Source of the DNA: JBCBKP01 sp038521625
GTDB taxonomy: Bacteria > Planctomycetota > Phycisphaerae > Phycisphaerales > UBA1924
DNA length: 64,000 nt
NCBI GenBank assembly: GCA_038521625.1
Contig: JBCBKP010000017.1
Span: 4,378-68,377, forward strand
Reading direction: 5' to 3'
The notes beneath the pieces are model-generated. The model searched no databases. It worked only from the letters and a program-made list of their open reading frames with translations, and was not told the origin of the DNA. The position numbers were made by a program, and so were the translations under genes. Shown piece after piece: positions 1 through 7,647 of the stretch. Positions within the stretch are counted from its first letter, which is position 1; each line of letters opens with the position of its first letter.

Positions 1-1252
1 GCAGGTCGATCGAGAGCAGGCGGTCGGCGGGCCTCAGGCCGAGGACGTCGGCGGACTCTCGCATGCCGCGGTCGATGCCGACGAGGCCGGCATGGGTGTT
101 GCGCACGATCGGGAGCAGGCTGTAGAGGGCGAGCGCGGCGATGGCGGGCGGCGCGCCGAGGCCGAGCGCCGGGATCAGCAGCACGAGCAGGGCGATCGAT
201 GGGATGGTCTGGCCGACGCCGACCGCGGCGAGCACGACCTCGCCGACGGCGCGGCGGTTGGCCGCGAGGACGCCGAGCGGGACGGCGACGAGGATGGCGA
301 TCGCGAGTGAGACGCCGACGAGGACGGCGTGCTCGCGGGCGGTGCGGGCCAGGCGTGCGGCGCGGGTCTCGACCGACTCGAGCGCGTCGGCCTCGGCGCC
401 GGCGTCCGCGAGTCCGGTCGACTCGAGGAACCGCGCGGCGACGACGGCCTCCTCTTCCGCCTCGAGACGGACCGCGGCGTTCATGGCGATCATGGCGGCT
501 TCGTCGATGCGTCCGGAGAGGGCGGCGAGGGCGCGTGCGAAACCGGGGATCTCGCGGGCGGTGTCGAGGCGGTAGAGGATCAGCGCGTCGTACCTGGGGA
601 AGAAACCGAGGTCGTCCTCGAGGGCGATCAGGTCGTACGCGCGGATCTCGGCGTCGGTGGAGTAGAGGTCGACGACGTCGATGCGTCCGGAGTCGAGCGC
701 TTCGTAGGCGAAGGCGTGCTCGACGCCGAGGACGTCGGTCTGTGGCAGGTCGTAGGCGGCCGAGAGCGGGCCCCAGCCGTCACCGCGGTCGATGAATTCG
801 GGCGAGAAGCCCAGACGCAGCTCGGGGTGGCCGCGCAGGTCGGAGATGGTGCGCAACCCGAGGCGTTCGCCGAGCTCGCGGGGCACGCCGAGGATGTAGG
901 TGTTGTTGAAGCCGAGGGGCTCGGTCATGCCGATGCCGCGTTCGGCGAGCGCGGCGCGGAGGTCGGCGAGGTTCTCGACGGCGGCGTCGCGGAGGAGCTC
1001 GCCCGTGAGCGTGCCGGTGTAGTCGGCGTAGGCGTCGATCTCGCCGGAGCGGAGCGCCTCGAAGACGAGCGGGCTGCCGCCGAGCTCGGCCTGGTGCTCG
1101 GCGGGTATGCCCCGCAGCGCGAGGACCTGGGCGATCAGTTCACCGAGGATCACCGACTCGGTGAAGTCCTTGCTGGACGCGCGGACGGGGCGCGCGAGCG
1201 CGGGCGCCGCGAGGAGCGAGATGAGCGCGGCGACGCAGGCGGCGCGGATCAC
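1..1252 (-). CDS. Osmoprotectant ABC transporter substrate-binding/permease fusion (partial)
   Basis: The 3' end lies beyond the left edge; 417 codons are visible. The start is a GTG whose last two bases share the stop of the upstream ATPase gene (GTGA overlap), implying translational coupling. Residues 1-21 are a signal peptide (hydrophobic core ending APALA). Residues of about 22-300 match the QAT-family substrate-binding fold (SSKDFTESVILGELIAQ near the start, then DAYADYTGT), the type that binds glycine betaine, choline or carnitine. From about residue 310 several hydrophobic segments follow, with an EAA-like loop (MRESADVLGLRPADRL) just before the window edge, typical of the permease subunit. 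Known fusions of this transporter that I recall carry the permease first; here the binding domain comes first and is exported by its own signal peptide. The substrate is inferred from family only. Confidence 0.85.
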   Translation of the reverse strand, partial: MIRAACVAALISLLAAPALARPVRASSKDFTESVILGELIAQVLALRGIPAEHQAELGGSPLVFEALRSGEIDAYADYTGTLTGELLRDAAVENLADLRAALAERGIGMTEPLGFNNTYILGVPRELGERLGLRTISDLRGHPELRLGFSPEFIDRGDGWGPLSAAYDLPQTDVLGVEHAFAYEALDSGRIDVVDLYSTDAEIRAYDLIALEDDLGFFPRYDALILYRLDTAREIPGFARALAALSGRIDEAAMIAMNAAVRLEAEEEAVVAARFLESTGLADAGAEADALESVETRAARLARTAREHAVLVGVSLAIAILVAVPLGVLAANRRAVGEVVLAAVGVGQTIPSIALLVLLIPALGLGAPPAIAALALYSLLPIVRNTHAGLVGIDRGMRESADVLGLRPADRLLSIDL

Positions 1253-2001
1253 GACGGCACCTCCCGGGCGGACTGGGCCTCGAGGAAGCCCTCGACAAAC
1301 TCGTCGGCGGGGCTCTCGCGCATGGCGGCGAACGGGCCGCGCTGTGCGATGCGGCCGCGGCGCAGGAGCACGATGTCCTCGGAGAAGAACGCGGCCTCGG
1401 CGAGGTCGTGGGTCACCATGACGACCGTCTTGGCGAGGCGTGCGAACAGGGCTCGGAGCTCGTCCTGGAGGCCGGCACGGACGACGGGGTCGAGGGCGCC
1501 GAGGGGCTCGTCGAGCAGGAGGAACTCGGGGTCGTGCATGAGCGCGCGGACGATCGCGAGGCGCTGGCGCTGGCCGCCGGAGAGCTCGCCGGGGTAGCGG
1601 GCGAGCAGGCCTCGGTCGAAGTGGCAGAGCTCGCAGAGCTCGTCGAGGCGTGCGTCGGGGTCGGCCGAGCCGAGGCCGAGCTTGCGCGACTGGAGCGTCG
1701 CGTTGGCGCGCGCGGTCAGGTGCGGGAAGAGCCCGCCCTCCTGGATGACGTAGCCGAAGCGTCGGCGGAGACGGCGGATGCGTTCGTCGCCCGGGGGCGG
1801 GACGGGCTGATCGTCGACCTCGACGGCGCCGGACGTGGGGCCGACGAGCGCGACGAAGAGGCGGAGGAGCGTGCTCTTGCCGCAGCCGCTGGGCCCGATG
1901 AGCGCGGTGACCGAGCCCTCGGGGATCTCGAGGGAGACGTCGTCGAGGGCGGCGTGGGCGCCGCGGTCGTATCTGACGGTGACGCCGCGGAGGCGGAGCA
2001 T
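1249..2001 (-). CDS. Osmoprotectant ABC transporter ATP-binding protein (OpuCA/ProV type)
   Basis: A 250-residue ABC ATPase that would power uptake of quaternary-amine compatible solutes. Walker A GPSGCGKST is at residues 36-44, the Q-loop Gln at about 87, the signature LSGGQRQR at 140-147, Walker B LLLDEP at 161-166 and the H-loop His at 198. It ends soon after the ABC domain, so the C-terminal CBS pair that gates OpuA/ProV by ionic strength is absent; this resembles short OpuC/YehX-like ATPases. The gene precedes and overlaps the binding-protein/permease fusion by the GTGA junction, so the two form a complete transporter. Start ATG; little leader sequence lies between it and the divergent phosphoesterase gene. 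Confidence 0.93.
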   Translation of the reverse strand: MLRLRGVTVRYDRGAHAALDDVSLEIPEGSVTALIGPSGCGKSTLLRLFVALVGPTSGAVEVDDQPVPPPGDERIRRLRRRFGYVIQEGGLFPHLTARANATLQSRKLGLGSADPDARLDELCELCHFDRGLLARYPGELSGGQRQRLAIVRALMHDPEFLLLDEPLGALDPVVRAGLQDELRALFARLAKTVVMVTHDLAEAAFFSEDIVLLRRGRIAQRGPFAAMRESPADEFVEGFLEAQSAREVPS

Positions 2002-2089
2002 GCGGGCACACTATCCGGCCGCGGGATGGCGCGCCTGCTAGGCTCGAGGCCCGAGAGAGTTCGCCCCGATCGAACAGGAGGAAGACCGC

Positions 2090-3166
2090 ATGCTCCGCAG
2101 CGCCATGATCACCGCCGTCGCCCTGGTGGCGTCGCCCGCCCTGGGCGGCCCCCACCACGACGATCTCGTGAGCCGCGTCGTGTTCGGCTCGTGCTTCCGG
2201 CAGGACGACCCGGCACCGATCTGGGCGGCGATCGGGGCGGCGGACCCGGACCTGCTCATCATGCTCGGCGACAACGTCTACGCGGACACGACCGACATGG
2301 ACGAGATGCGGGCCGATTACGCGAAGCTCGGCGCGGTGCCGGAGTTCGCGCGGCTTCTCGGGTCCGGGCGCGTGCTGGCGACGTGGGACGACCACGACTA
2401 CGGCGAGAACGACGCGGGGCGCGAGTACCCGATGCGCGAGGCGTCGAAGGAGGTCTTCCTGGACTTCTTCGGCGAGCCGGAGGGCACCGAGCGGCGGACG
2501 ACGCCGGGGATCTACGACGCGGTGACGTTCGGTCCCGAGGGGCGCCGCGTGCAGGTGATCCTGCTCGACACGCGGTACTTCCGGACGGAGCTCGTGCGCG
2601 GGTACGAGCGTGGCCCGGAGGGCTCGGGGCTCTGGGGGCGGTATCTGCCGCAGACCGCGCCGGGCTCGACGATGCTCGGGGACGAGCAGTGGGACTGGCT
2701 GGAGGACCGGCTGCGCGAGCCGGCGGACCTTCGGATCCTGTGCAGCAGCATCCAGCTGGTTTCGGAGGACCACGCGTGGGAGGCGTGGGCGACGATGCCG
2801 CGCGAGCGCGAGCGGATGCTGCGTTTGATCCGGAAGACGGGCGCCGAGGGCGTGGTGGTGATCAGCGGCGACCGGCACCGGGCCGACCTGTCGCGGTACG
2901 ACCACCGGCTGGCGGAGCGCGGCGAGGGCGTGCGGCTGGACTACCCGCTGTACGATCTGACGAGCAGCTCGCTGAACGCGTCGTTCGCGAACTGGGGCAA
3001 CGAGATCAATCGGTACCGCGTCGGCAACCAGTACTTCGCGACGAACTTCGGCTCGATCGAGATCGACTGGGGGGCGGAGGAGCCGACGGTCTCGCTTCGG
3101 CTGCACGCCGAGGACGGCTCGGTGGTGATCCGCCGGGACGTGCCGCTGGACGAGCTATCGCGCTGA
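2090..3166 (+). CDS. PhoD-like alkaline phosphatase/phosphodiesterase, exported
   Basis: A 358-residue metallophosphoesterase of the PhoD-like family. An N-terminal signal peptide (residues 1-19, MLRSAMITAVALVASPALG) is followed by family metal-site motifs: GSC at 33-35, LGDNVYAD at 59-66, TWDDHDYG at 98-105, and a C-terminal SGDRHR block near residue 265. PhoD enzymes hydrolyse phosphate mono- and diesters outside the cytoplasm using Fe3+/Ca2+. The start ATG is preceded by an AGGAGG-like site (aggaggaagaccgc). The gene is divergent from the ABC transporter and convergent with the thioredoxin-NHL gene. No Pho box was recognised. Several relatives are annotated as phosphodiesterases, so the exact substrate is open. 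Confidence 0.87.
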   Translation: MLRSAMITAVALVASPALGGPHHDDLVSRVVFGSCFRQDDPAPIWAAIGAADPDLLIMLGDNVYADTTDMDEMRADYAKLGAVPEFARLLGSGRVLATWDDHDYGENDAGREYPMREASKEVFLDFFGEPEGTERRTTPGIYDAVTFGPEGRRVQVILLDTRYFRTELVRGYERGPEGSGLWGRYLPQTAPGSTMLGDEQWDWLEDRLREPADLRILCSSIQLVSEDHAWEAWATMPRERERMLRLIRKTGAEGVVVISGDRHRADLSRYDHRLAERGEGVRLDYPLYDLTSSSLNASFANWGNEINRYRVGNQYFATNFGSIEIDWGAEEPTVSLRLHAEDGSVVIRRDVPLDELSR

Positions 3167-3190
3167 CACCCGGCGCCTCGCGGCCGTCGA

Positions 3191-5296
3191 TCAGAGCGGG
3201 TCGAGCTGCGCGGTCAGCGTGGTCTCGGCGCCCTCCTTGGGCGTGACGATCCAGGAGAGATCGGCTGGGATGCAGAGGCTCTCGTCGTCGGTGCAGTAGG
3301 CGAAGGAGAGCTCGATCAGCAGCTCCGCGCCCGGCCGGTCTTCGGTTCGGGCCTCGGCGCCGGGGACACGGACCGTGACGGGGAGCGCGTCGACGCTGCC
3401 GGCGGGGATCGTGCGTTGCTCGAGTGTCTCGGCGATGCGGCCGGCTTCGATGCGGCTGATCCGCAGCGAGAGCGGGAGCTCGGCGTTGAGCTTGTAGCCG
3501 CCCGGCAGCTCCGGCTCGAGCGTGAGAACGTCCGCCTCGAGGGACGCGGCGACGCGGGCGGCGTCCGTGGGGATCCGGCGCTCGTCGGTCGCGCCGGCGA
3601 CGGGCAGGCCCTCGAAGAAGACCTCGCGCCAGCGGCCGGTCTCGGCGTCGATGCGGACGACGCGGTGCTTGTTGGTGTCGGCGACGAAGACGGCGCCGTC
3701 GGCGTGCGAGAGGCCGGCGGGCTCTTCGAATCGGAGCTCGCCGGGGCGCGGCGGCGCGGCGCGGTCGGCGCCGAGCCAGGAGTAGAGCATGCGGGCCTCG
3801 GGGTCGATGATCTTGATCTTGTCGTTGTAGGTATCGGCGATGACGAGGCGGTCGCCGTCAGGCGTCGGGCGGAGTGTGATGCCGATGGCGTGCTGGAGGC
3901 GGGCGTCGGGGTAGCCGCCGTCGATGTCGCCGAACTCGAAGAGGGGCGAGGCCGCGGGCGAGAGCTCTTCGGCGGTGATCCCGATGATGGTCCGCACGGT
4001 CTCTTCGTCGAGGTCGACGGCGCGGACGGCCGAGCCCTCGGTGTCGGTGAAGTAGAGCGTGTCGCCGTCGGAGGAGAAGGCGAAGCCGGAGGGCTGCGCG
4101 AGCTCGGCGTCGCGCGCGGGGCCGTCGACGACGCTCTCGCGCCCGTTGCCGGCGAAGACCTTGGTCTTGAGATTGTCGAGTTCGACGGTCCAGAGCTGGT
4201 GAAGCCCGGCGATGGCGACGTAGAGGCGGCCGCGCTTCTTGTCGAGCGCGAGGGCCCAGGGCGAGGAGATCGACTGCTTGGTGCCCTTCTTGCCGCCGCG
4301 GCGGTCGTAGCCCTGGATGCCGGTGCCGACGAGCGTCTCGACGCGCCTGGAGTTGAGGTCGATCGTGCGGATCAGGTGGTTTTTGGTGTCGGCGACGTAG
4401 AGCAGGTTCTGCTCCGCGTCGAAGGCGAAGCCCTGCGGGTCGTTGAAGCGTGCGGTCTCGCCGGAGCCGACGGGCCCGCCGTCGAGGGAGCCGCGGACGC
4501 CGTCGCCGTAGACATCGATAACGCGGCTACGGCCGTCGTCGTCGGGCCATTCGGCGACGATGACGCGGTCGTTGGAGGAGTCGGCGACGAAGAGGCGGCC
4601 GGGGGCGTCGCCCTCGGCGGGGACGGCGAGGATCTTGCCGGGGTAACGCAGCCCGGAGGCGGGCTGGGGCATCTCGTCGAGCTCGAACTCGACGCGCTGC
4701 TCCGCGAGGGTGCCGTCCTCGCGCGATTCGTCGAGCAGCCGGCCGATGACCTCGTCGAGCAGCTCGCGCTTGCCCTCGCCGCTGGTGATGCCGACGACCT
4801 CGCCGTCGGGGGCGACGACGGCGAAGGTGGGCCAGGCGCGGGCGCCGTAGCTGCGCCAGATGCGGAATTCGTCGTCGACGACGACGGGGTGCTTGATGTC
4901 GTAGCGAAACATCGCGTTGCGGATGCTGCGTCGCTCGGCCTCGGTGTCGAACTTGGCGGAGTGGACGCCGACGACGACGAACGGCTCGTCGGCGTACTTC
5001 TCCTCGAGGTACTCGAGGTCGGGCAGGATGTGCAGGCAGTTGATGCAGCAGTAGGTCCAGAAGTCGAGCAGGACGACGTGACCCTCGAGTTCCTCGTGGA
5101 TGCGGAGCGGGCGGTCGGTGTTGAGCCAGCCCCGGTTGGGCTCGAGCTCGGGCGCGCGGATCTGGGCGCTGGCCTCGCTGGTCGGCATCAGCCAGCCGGC
5201 GACGCCGATCACGGCGGCGGCGAGGCCGACGGCGAGCGCGCGTCGGAGGGAGCGGGCGAGGCGCGCACGGACACTGGTCTGTTGCTCGTTGGGCAT
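3191..5296 (-). CDS. Exported thioredoxin-like protein with NHL-repeat propeller (NHLRC2-like)
   Basis: A 701-residue protein. Residues 1-45 hold a basic stretch and a hydrophobic segment (ALAVGLAAAVIGVAGWLM), a signal peptide or membrane anchor. Residues of about 50-190 are a thioredoxin fold with the redox motif CCINC at 83-87, the same Cys-Cys-x-x-Cys arrangement as animal NHLRC2. About 215-560 contains repeated NHL/beta-propeller blades (LFVADSSNDRV, LYVADTKNHLI, VFVADTNKHRVVR). The last about 110 residues form a beta-rich domain with Cys pairs, similar to the C-terminus of NHLRC2. I chose the internal ATG (MPNEQQ) because GGTTAGGAGACGAC precedes it; the frame is open about 1 kb further upstream but opposite a real gene. 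A role in extracytoplasmic thiol redox is inferred; the partner is unknown. Confidence 0.88.
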   Translation of the reverse strand: MPNEQQTSVRARLARSLRRALAVGLAAAVIGVAGWLMPTSEASAQIRAPELEPNRGWLNTDRPLRIHEELEGHVVLLDFWTYCCINCLHILPDLEYLEEKYADEPFVVVGVHSAKFDTEAERRSIRNAMFRYDIKHPVVVDDEFRIWRSYGARAWPTFAVVAPDGEVVGITSGEGKRELLDEVIGRLLDESREDGTLAEQRVEFELDEMPQPASGLRYPGKILAVPAEGDAPGRLFVADSSNDRVIVAEWPDDDGRSRVIDVYGDGVRGSLDGGPVGSGETARFNDPQGFAFDAEQNLLYVADTKNHLIRTIDLNSRRVETLVGTGIQGYDRRGGKKGTKQSISSPWALALDKKRGRLYVAIAGLHQLWTVELDNLKTKVFAGNGRESVVDGPARDAELAQPSGFAFSSDGDTLYFTDTEGSAVRAVDLDEETVRTIIGITAEELSPAASPLFEFGDIDGGYPDARLQHAIGITLRPTPDGDRLVIADTYNDKIKIIDPEARMLYSWLGADRAAPPRPGELRFEEPAGLSHADGAVFVADTNKHRVVRIDAETGRWREVFFEGLPVAGATDERRIPTDAARVAASLEADVLTLEPELPGGYKLNAELPLSLRISRIEAGRIAETLEQRTIPAGSVDALPVTVRVPGAEARTEDRPGAELLIELSFAYCTDDESLCIPADLSWIVTPKEGAETTLTAQLDPL

Positions 5297-5362
5297 GTCG
5301 TCTCCTAACCGGGGTCGGGGCGGGGGTATTCGCCGCCTTTTGCCCGTTAGACGCTTATGCGC

Positions 5363-5372
5363 TAAGCGCTTA
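5363..5372. promoter_or_regulatory. Perfect 10-bp palindrome in divergent promoter region
   Basis: TAAGCGCTTA lies in a locally AT-richer stretch between the divergent thioredoxin-NHL and ATP-grasp genes, 84 bases upstream of the latter. It could be an operator half-pair or part of a promoter. No regulator gene is adjacent, so this is a positional inference. Confidence 0.3.
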
Positions 5373-5418
5373 ATATGATCGCCGATAGGGCGGATTACCG
5401 ATAGATAGGGGATACCCT

Positions 5419-5441
5419 TGGGTCCCAATATGGTTGACCCA
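5419..5441. promoter_or_regulatory. Nested inverted repeat just upstream of ATP-grasp gene
   Basis: Perfect 6-base arms TGGGTC and GACCCA flank an 11-base spacer that itself contains CCAATATGG. The element ends 14 bases before the ATG at 5456 and is followed immediately by the ribosome binding site (ctggaggg). It may be an operator, or a 5' UTR hairpin affecting translation. Confidence 0.35.
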
Positions 5442-5455
5442 GCTGGAGGGACCGC

Positions 5456-6385
5456 ATGCGCGTGCTTGTGATCTACGAGAACCCGGAATGGACGCCCCCG
5501 ATCGAGCGGGCCCTGACGGCCGCCGGGGTGGCCCCCGAGCTCATGGCGATCGACGGCGGGCCGATCGACATGTCGGGGACGCCAGAGGATGCGATCTACC
5601 TCAACAGGATGAGCGCCTCGGCGCACACGCGCGGGCACGAGGGTGCCGCCGAGACGACGCGGGACTTTCTTGGCTGGCTCGAGCGGCACGACCGGCGGGT
5701 CATCAACGGCCTGGGCGCGTTCAAGCTGGAACTGAGCAAGGCCCGTCAGATCGAGGCGTTGGAGAGCCACGGCTTCGCCGTGCCGCGGACGAGCGTGGTC
5801 GAGGCGGGCGAGGGCCGATTCGGGGCGCTGGTCGAGGCCGCGTCGGGTTTCGACGGGGCGTTCGTGGTCAAGCCGAACCGCGGCGGCAAGGGGCTTGGCG
5901 TCGAGAAGTTCGATTCGGTGAATCAGCTCGAGATCGCGATCGAGGCTGAGCTGATCGAGCCGAGCCCTGACGGGCTGATGCTGGTGCAGCGGTACATCGA
6001 GCCGGCGGACCCGAGCATCACGCGGTGCGAGTTCGTCGGTGGCGAGTTCCTCTACGCGATCCGGGCGGACACGAGCGGCGGGTTCGAGCTGTGCCCGGCG
6101 GACGGGTGCGGCGAGGGGGAGAGCGAGGACCCGCAGGCGAAGTTCAGCCTTCGGGAGGACGTGCCGCGGGAACAGATCGAGGCGTGCGAGGCGTTCTGCT
6201 CTTCGGAAGGCATCGAGATCGCCGGGATCGAGTTCATCGAGGACGCGGAAGGCAAGCGCTGGACCTACGACGTGAACTGCAACACGAACTACTCGCCCTC
6301 GGTGGAGGCCAACCATGGTCTGGACGGGGCCGCGGCGGTTGCGGGCCTGGTCAGGCGTGAGCTGGAGAAGCTCGCGCCGAGTTGA
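5456..6385 (+). CDS. ATP-grasp domain protein (RimK-like ligase)
   Basis: A 309-residue ATP-grasp enzyme of the RimK-like group, which ligates a carboxylate (after acyl-phosphate formation) to an amine. The glycine-rich ATP-binding loop VVKPNRGGKGLG is at residues 137-148, and the metal-binding end of the fold is seen at about 275-285 (TYDVNCNTNYS, with the conserved D-x-N-x-N pattern). The N-terminal about 95 residues form the usual pre-ATP-grasp domain. Start ATG with a strong site (GGAGGG, spaced 6). The next gene, a luciferase-like monooxygenase, begins 23 bases after the stop on the same strand, so co-transcription is likely. Substrate cannot be read from sequence; candidates are amino acids or a small-molecule acid. 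Confidence 0.8.
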   Translation: MRVLVIYENPEWTPPIERALTAAGVAPELMAIDGGPIDMSGTPEDAIYLNRMSASAHTRGHEGAAETTRDFLGWLERHDRRVINGLGAFKLELSKARQIEALESHGFAVPRTSVVEAGEGRFGALVEAASGFDGAFVVKPNRGGKGLGVEKFDSVNQLEIAIEAELIEPSPDGLMLVQRYIEPADPSITRCEFVGGEFLYAIRADTSGGFELCPADGCGEGESEDPQAKFSLREDVPREQIEACEAFCSSEGIEIAGIEFIEDAEGKRWTYDVNCNTNYSPSVEANHGLDGAAAVAGLVRRELEKLAPS

Positions 6386-6408
6386 CGCGAAGAGGAGAGG
6401 GAGCGGTC

Positions 6409-7470
6409 ATGGCGGATCGGGACGGGCTGAGGATCGGACTCTGGCAGCCCGTCTTCGGCGGCTGGCTGCGCAACGACCCCGACGAGCGGATGGACTGGCG
6501 CTGGGACTATCAGAAGCGCGTCGCGCAGCTCGCGGACGTGCAGGGGTTCCACACGCTGCTCGTGGCCGAGCTGAACCTGAACGACGTCAAGGGGCACGCG
6601 GCGCCGTCGGTCGAGGCGTGGACGGCGATCAGCGCGATCGCGGCGGTCACCGAGCGGATTCGGCTGATGGCGGCGATCCGTCCGGGTTTCCGGGTGCCTG
6701 CGCTGGTCGCGAAGATGGCGGCGAACATCGATCACATCTCGGGCGGGCGCTTCGAGCTAAACCTGGTCTCGGCGTGGTGGCAGCGTGAGCTGGAGATGTA
6801 CGCGAACGCGTGGCTCGACCACGCCGACCGATACCGGCGGTCCGCCGAGTTCGTGAGGGTGATGCGCGGCGGCTGGGGCGAGGCGCGTTTCAGCTTCGAC
6901 GGGGCGTTCTACAAGACGACCGACCTGATCCTGAGCCCCAAGCCGGTGCAGGGGCAGATCCCGATCTACGCGGGCGGCGAGAGCGACGAGGGTCGCGGGT
7001 TCATCGCGGAGCACTGCGACGCGTATCTGATGCACGGGGACAGCGTCGAGACCGTGCGCGGATATGTCCGGGACATGTCCGAGCGCCGCGCGGCGGCCGG
7101 CGGGCCGGCGCTGAAATTCGGCATGGCCTCGTACATCATCGTGCGTGACACGATGGAGGAGGCCGAGGCCGAGCGGGCGCGGATCACCAACGTGCGCGCG
7201 ACGACGCAGGTGTACGACACGTACAAGGCGTTCGTGGAGGGCAGCCGGCTGCGGAGCGACATCTCGGTCGAGGACTACAGCGTGACGAATCGAGGTCTGC
7301 GCTCCGGGCTGGTCGGCACGCCGGATTCGGTCGCGGAGACGCTCGCGGCGTACGAAGAGGCCGGCGTCGGTCTGATCCTGGCGCAGTGCAGCCCGATGCA
7401 CGAGGAGATCCAGCGGCTGGGGGAAACCCTCCTGCCGCTGCTGCCCGGGCACGCGGGGGCGGGTGTCTGA
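6409..7470 (+). CDS. LLM-class flavin-dependent oxidoreductase
   Basis: A 353-residue luciferase-like (LLM) monooxygenase. The pattern matches the SsuD/SfnG/MsuD branch: an N-terminal GLWQPVFGGWLR strand, the ISGGRFELNLVSAWW region at about 120-135 and the CDAYLMHGDS region near 205-215. These enzymes use FMNH2 supplied by a separate reductase plus O2, often to break C-S bonds in alkanesulfonates or sulfones. No flavin reductase or sulfonate transporter gene is adjacent. I placed the start at the ATG preceded by GAGGAGAGGGAGCGGTC; the frame is also open 27 bases earlier from a TTG without its own ribosome site. It probably forms a two-gene operon with the ATP-grasp gene. Confidence 0.85.
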   Translation: MADRDGLRIGLWQPVFGGWLRNDPDERMDWRWDYQKRVAQLADVQGFHTLLVAELNLNDVKGHAAPSVEAWTAISAIAAVTERIRLMAAIRPGFRVPALVAKMAANIDHISGGRFELNLVSAWWQRELEMYANAWLDHADRYRRSAEFVRVMRGGWGEARFSFDGAFYKTTDLILSPKPVQGQIPIYAGGESDEGRGFIAEHCDAYLMHGDSVETVRGYVRDMSERRAAAGGPALKFGMASYIIVRDTMEEAEAERARITNVRATTQVYDTYKAFVEGSRLRSDISVEDYSVTNRGLRSGLVGTPDSVAETLAAYEEAGVGLILAQCSPMHEEIQRLGETLLPLLPGHAGAGV

Positions 7471-7576
7471 CGGCACGGTCGCGACGAGCGCAAGACCTGT
7501 CGCAGACAATGGTTCAACTCGAGCCGCCGGCGAGGACAATTCCGAACCCAGAGATCGACCCGAGCGAGAGAGCGAC

Positions 7577-7595
7577 GCCAGCGTCAGACGCTGGC
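7577..7595. repeat. 8-bp stem hairpin upstream of restriction-modification genes
   Basis: GCCAGCGT and ACGCTGGC enclose a 3-base loop. The element sits 53 bases before the nuclease start and about 107 bases after the monooxygenase stop. No T-run follows, so it is not an obvious terminator; it could be an operator for the restriction-modification genes or a terminator remnant. Confidence 0.35.
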
Positions 7596-7647
7596 ACGGG
7601 TATCGCGCCTTCGCTACCCTTCTGAAAACCGAATCCAGGAGGGTCCG

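Noticed and set aside
3416..5308. Long plus-strand open frame opposite the thioredoxin-NHL gene
   Set aside because: It lacks any domain, is extremely Val/Gly/Asp/Glu-rich as expected from the reverse complement of a GC-rich gene, and the minus strand encodes a clear multi-domain protein.
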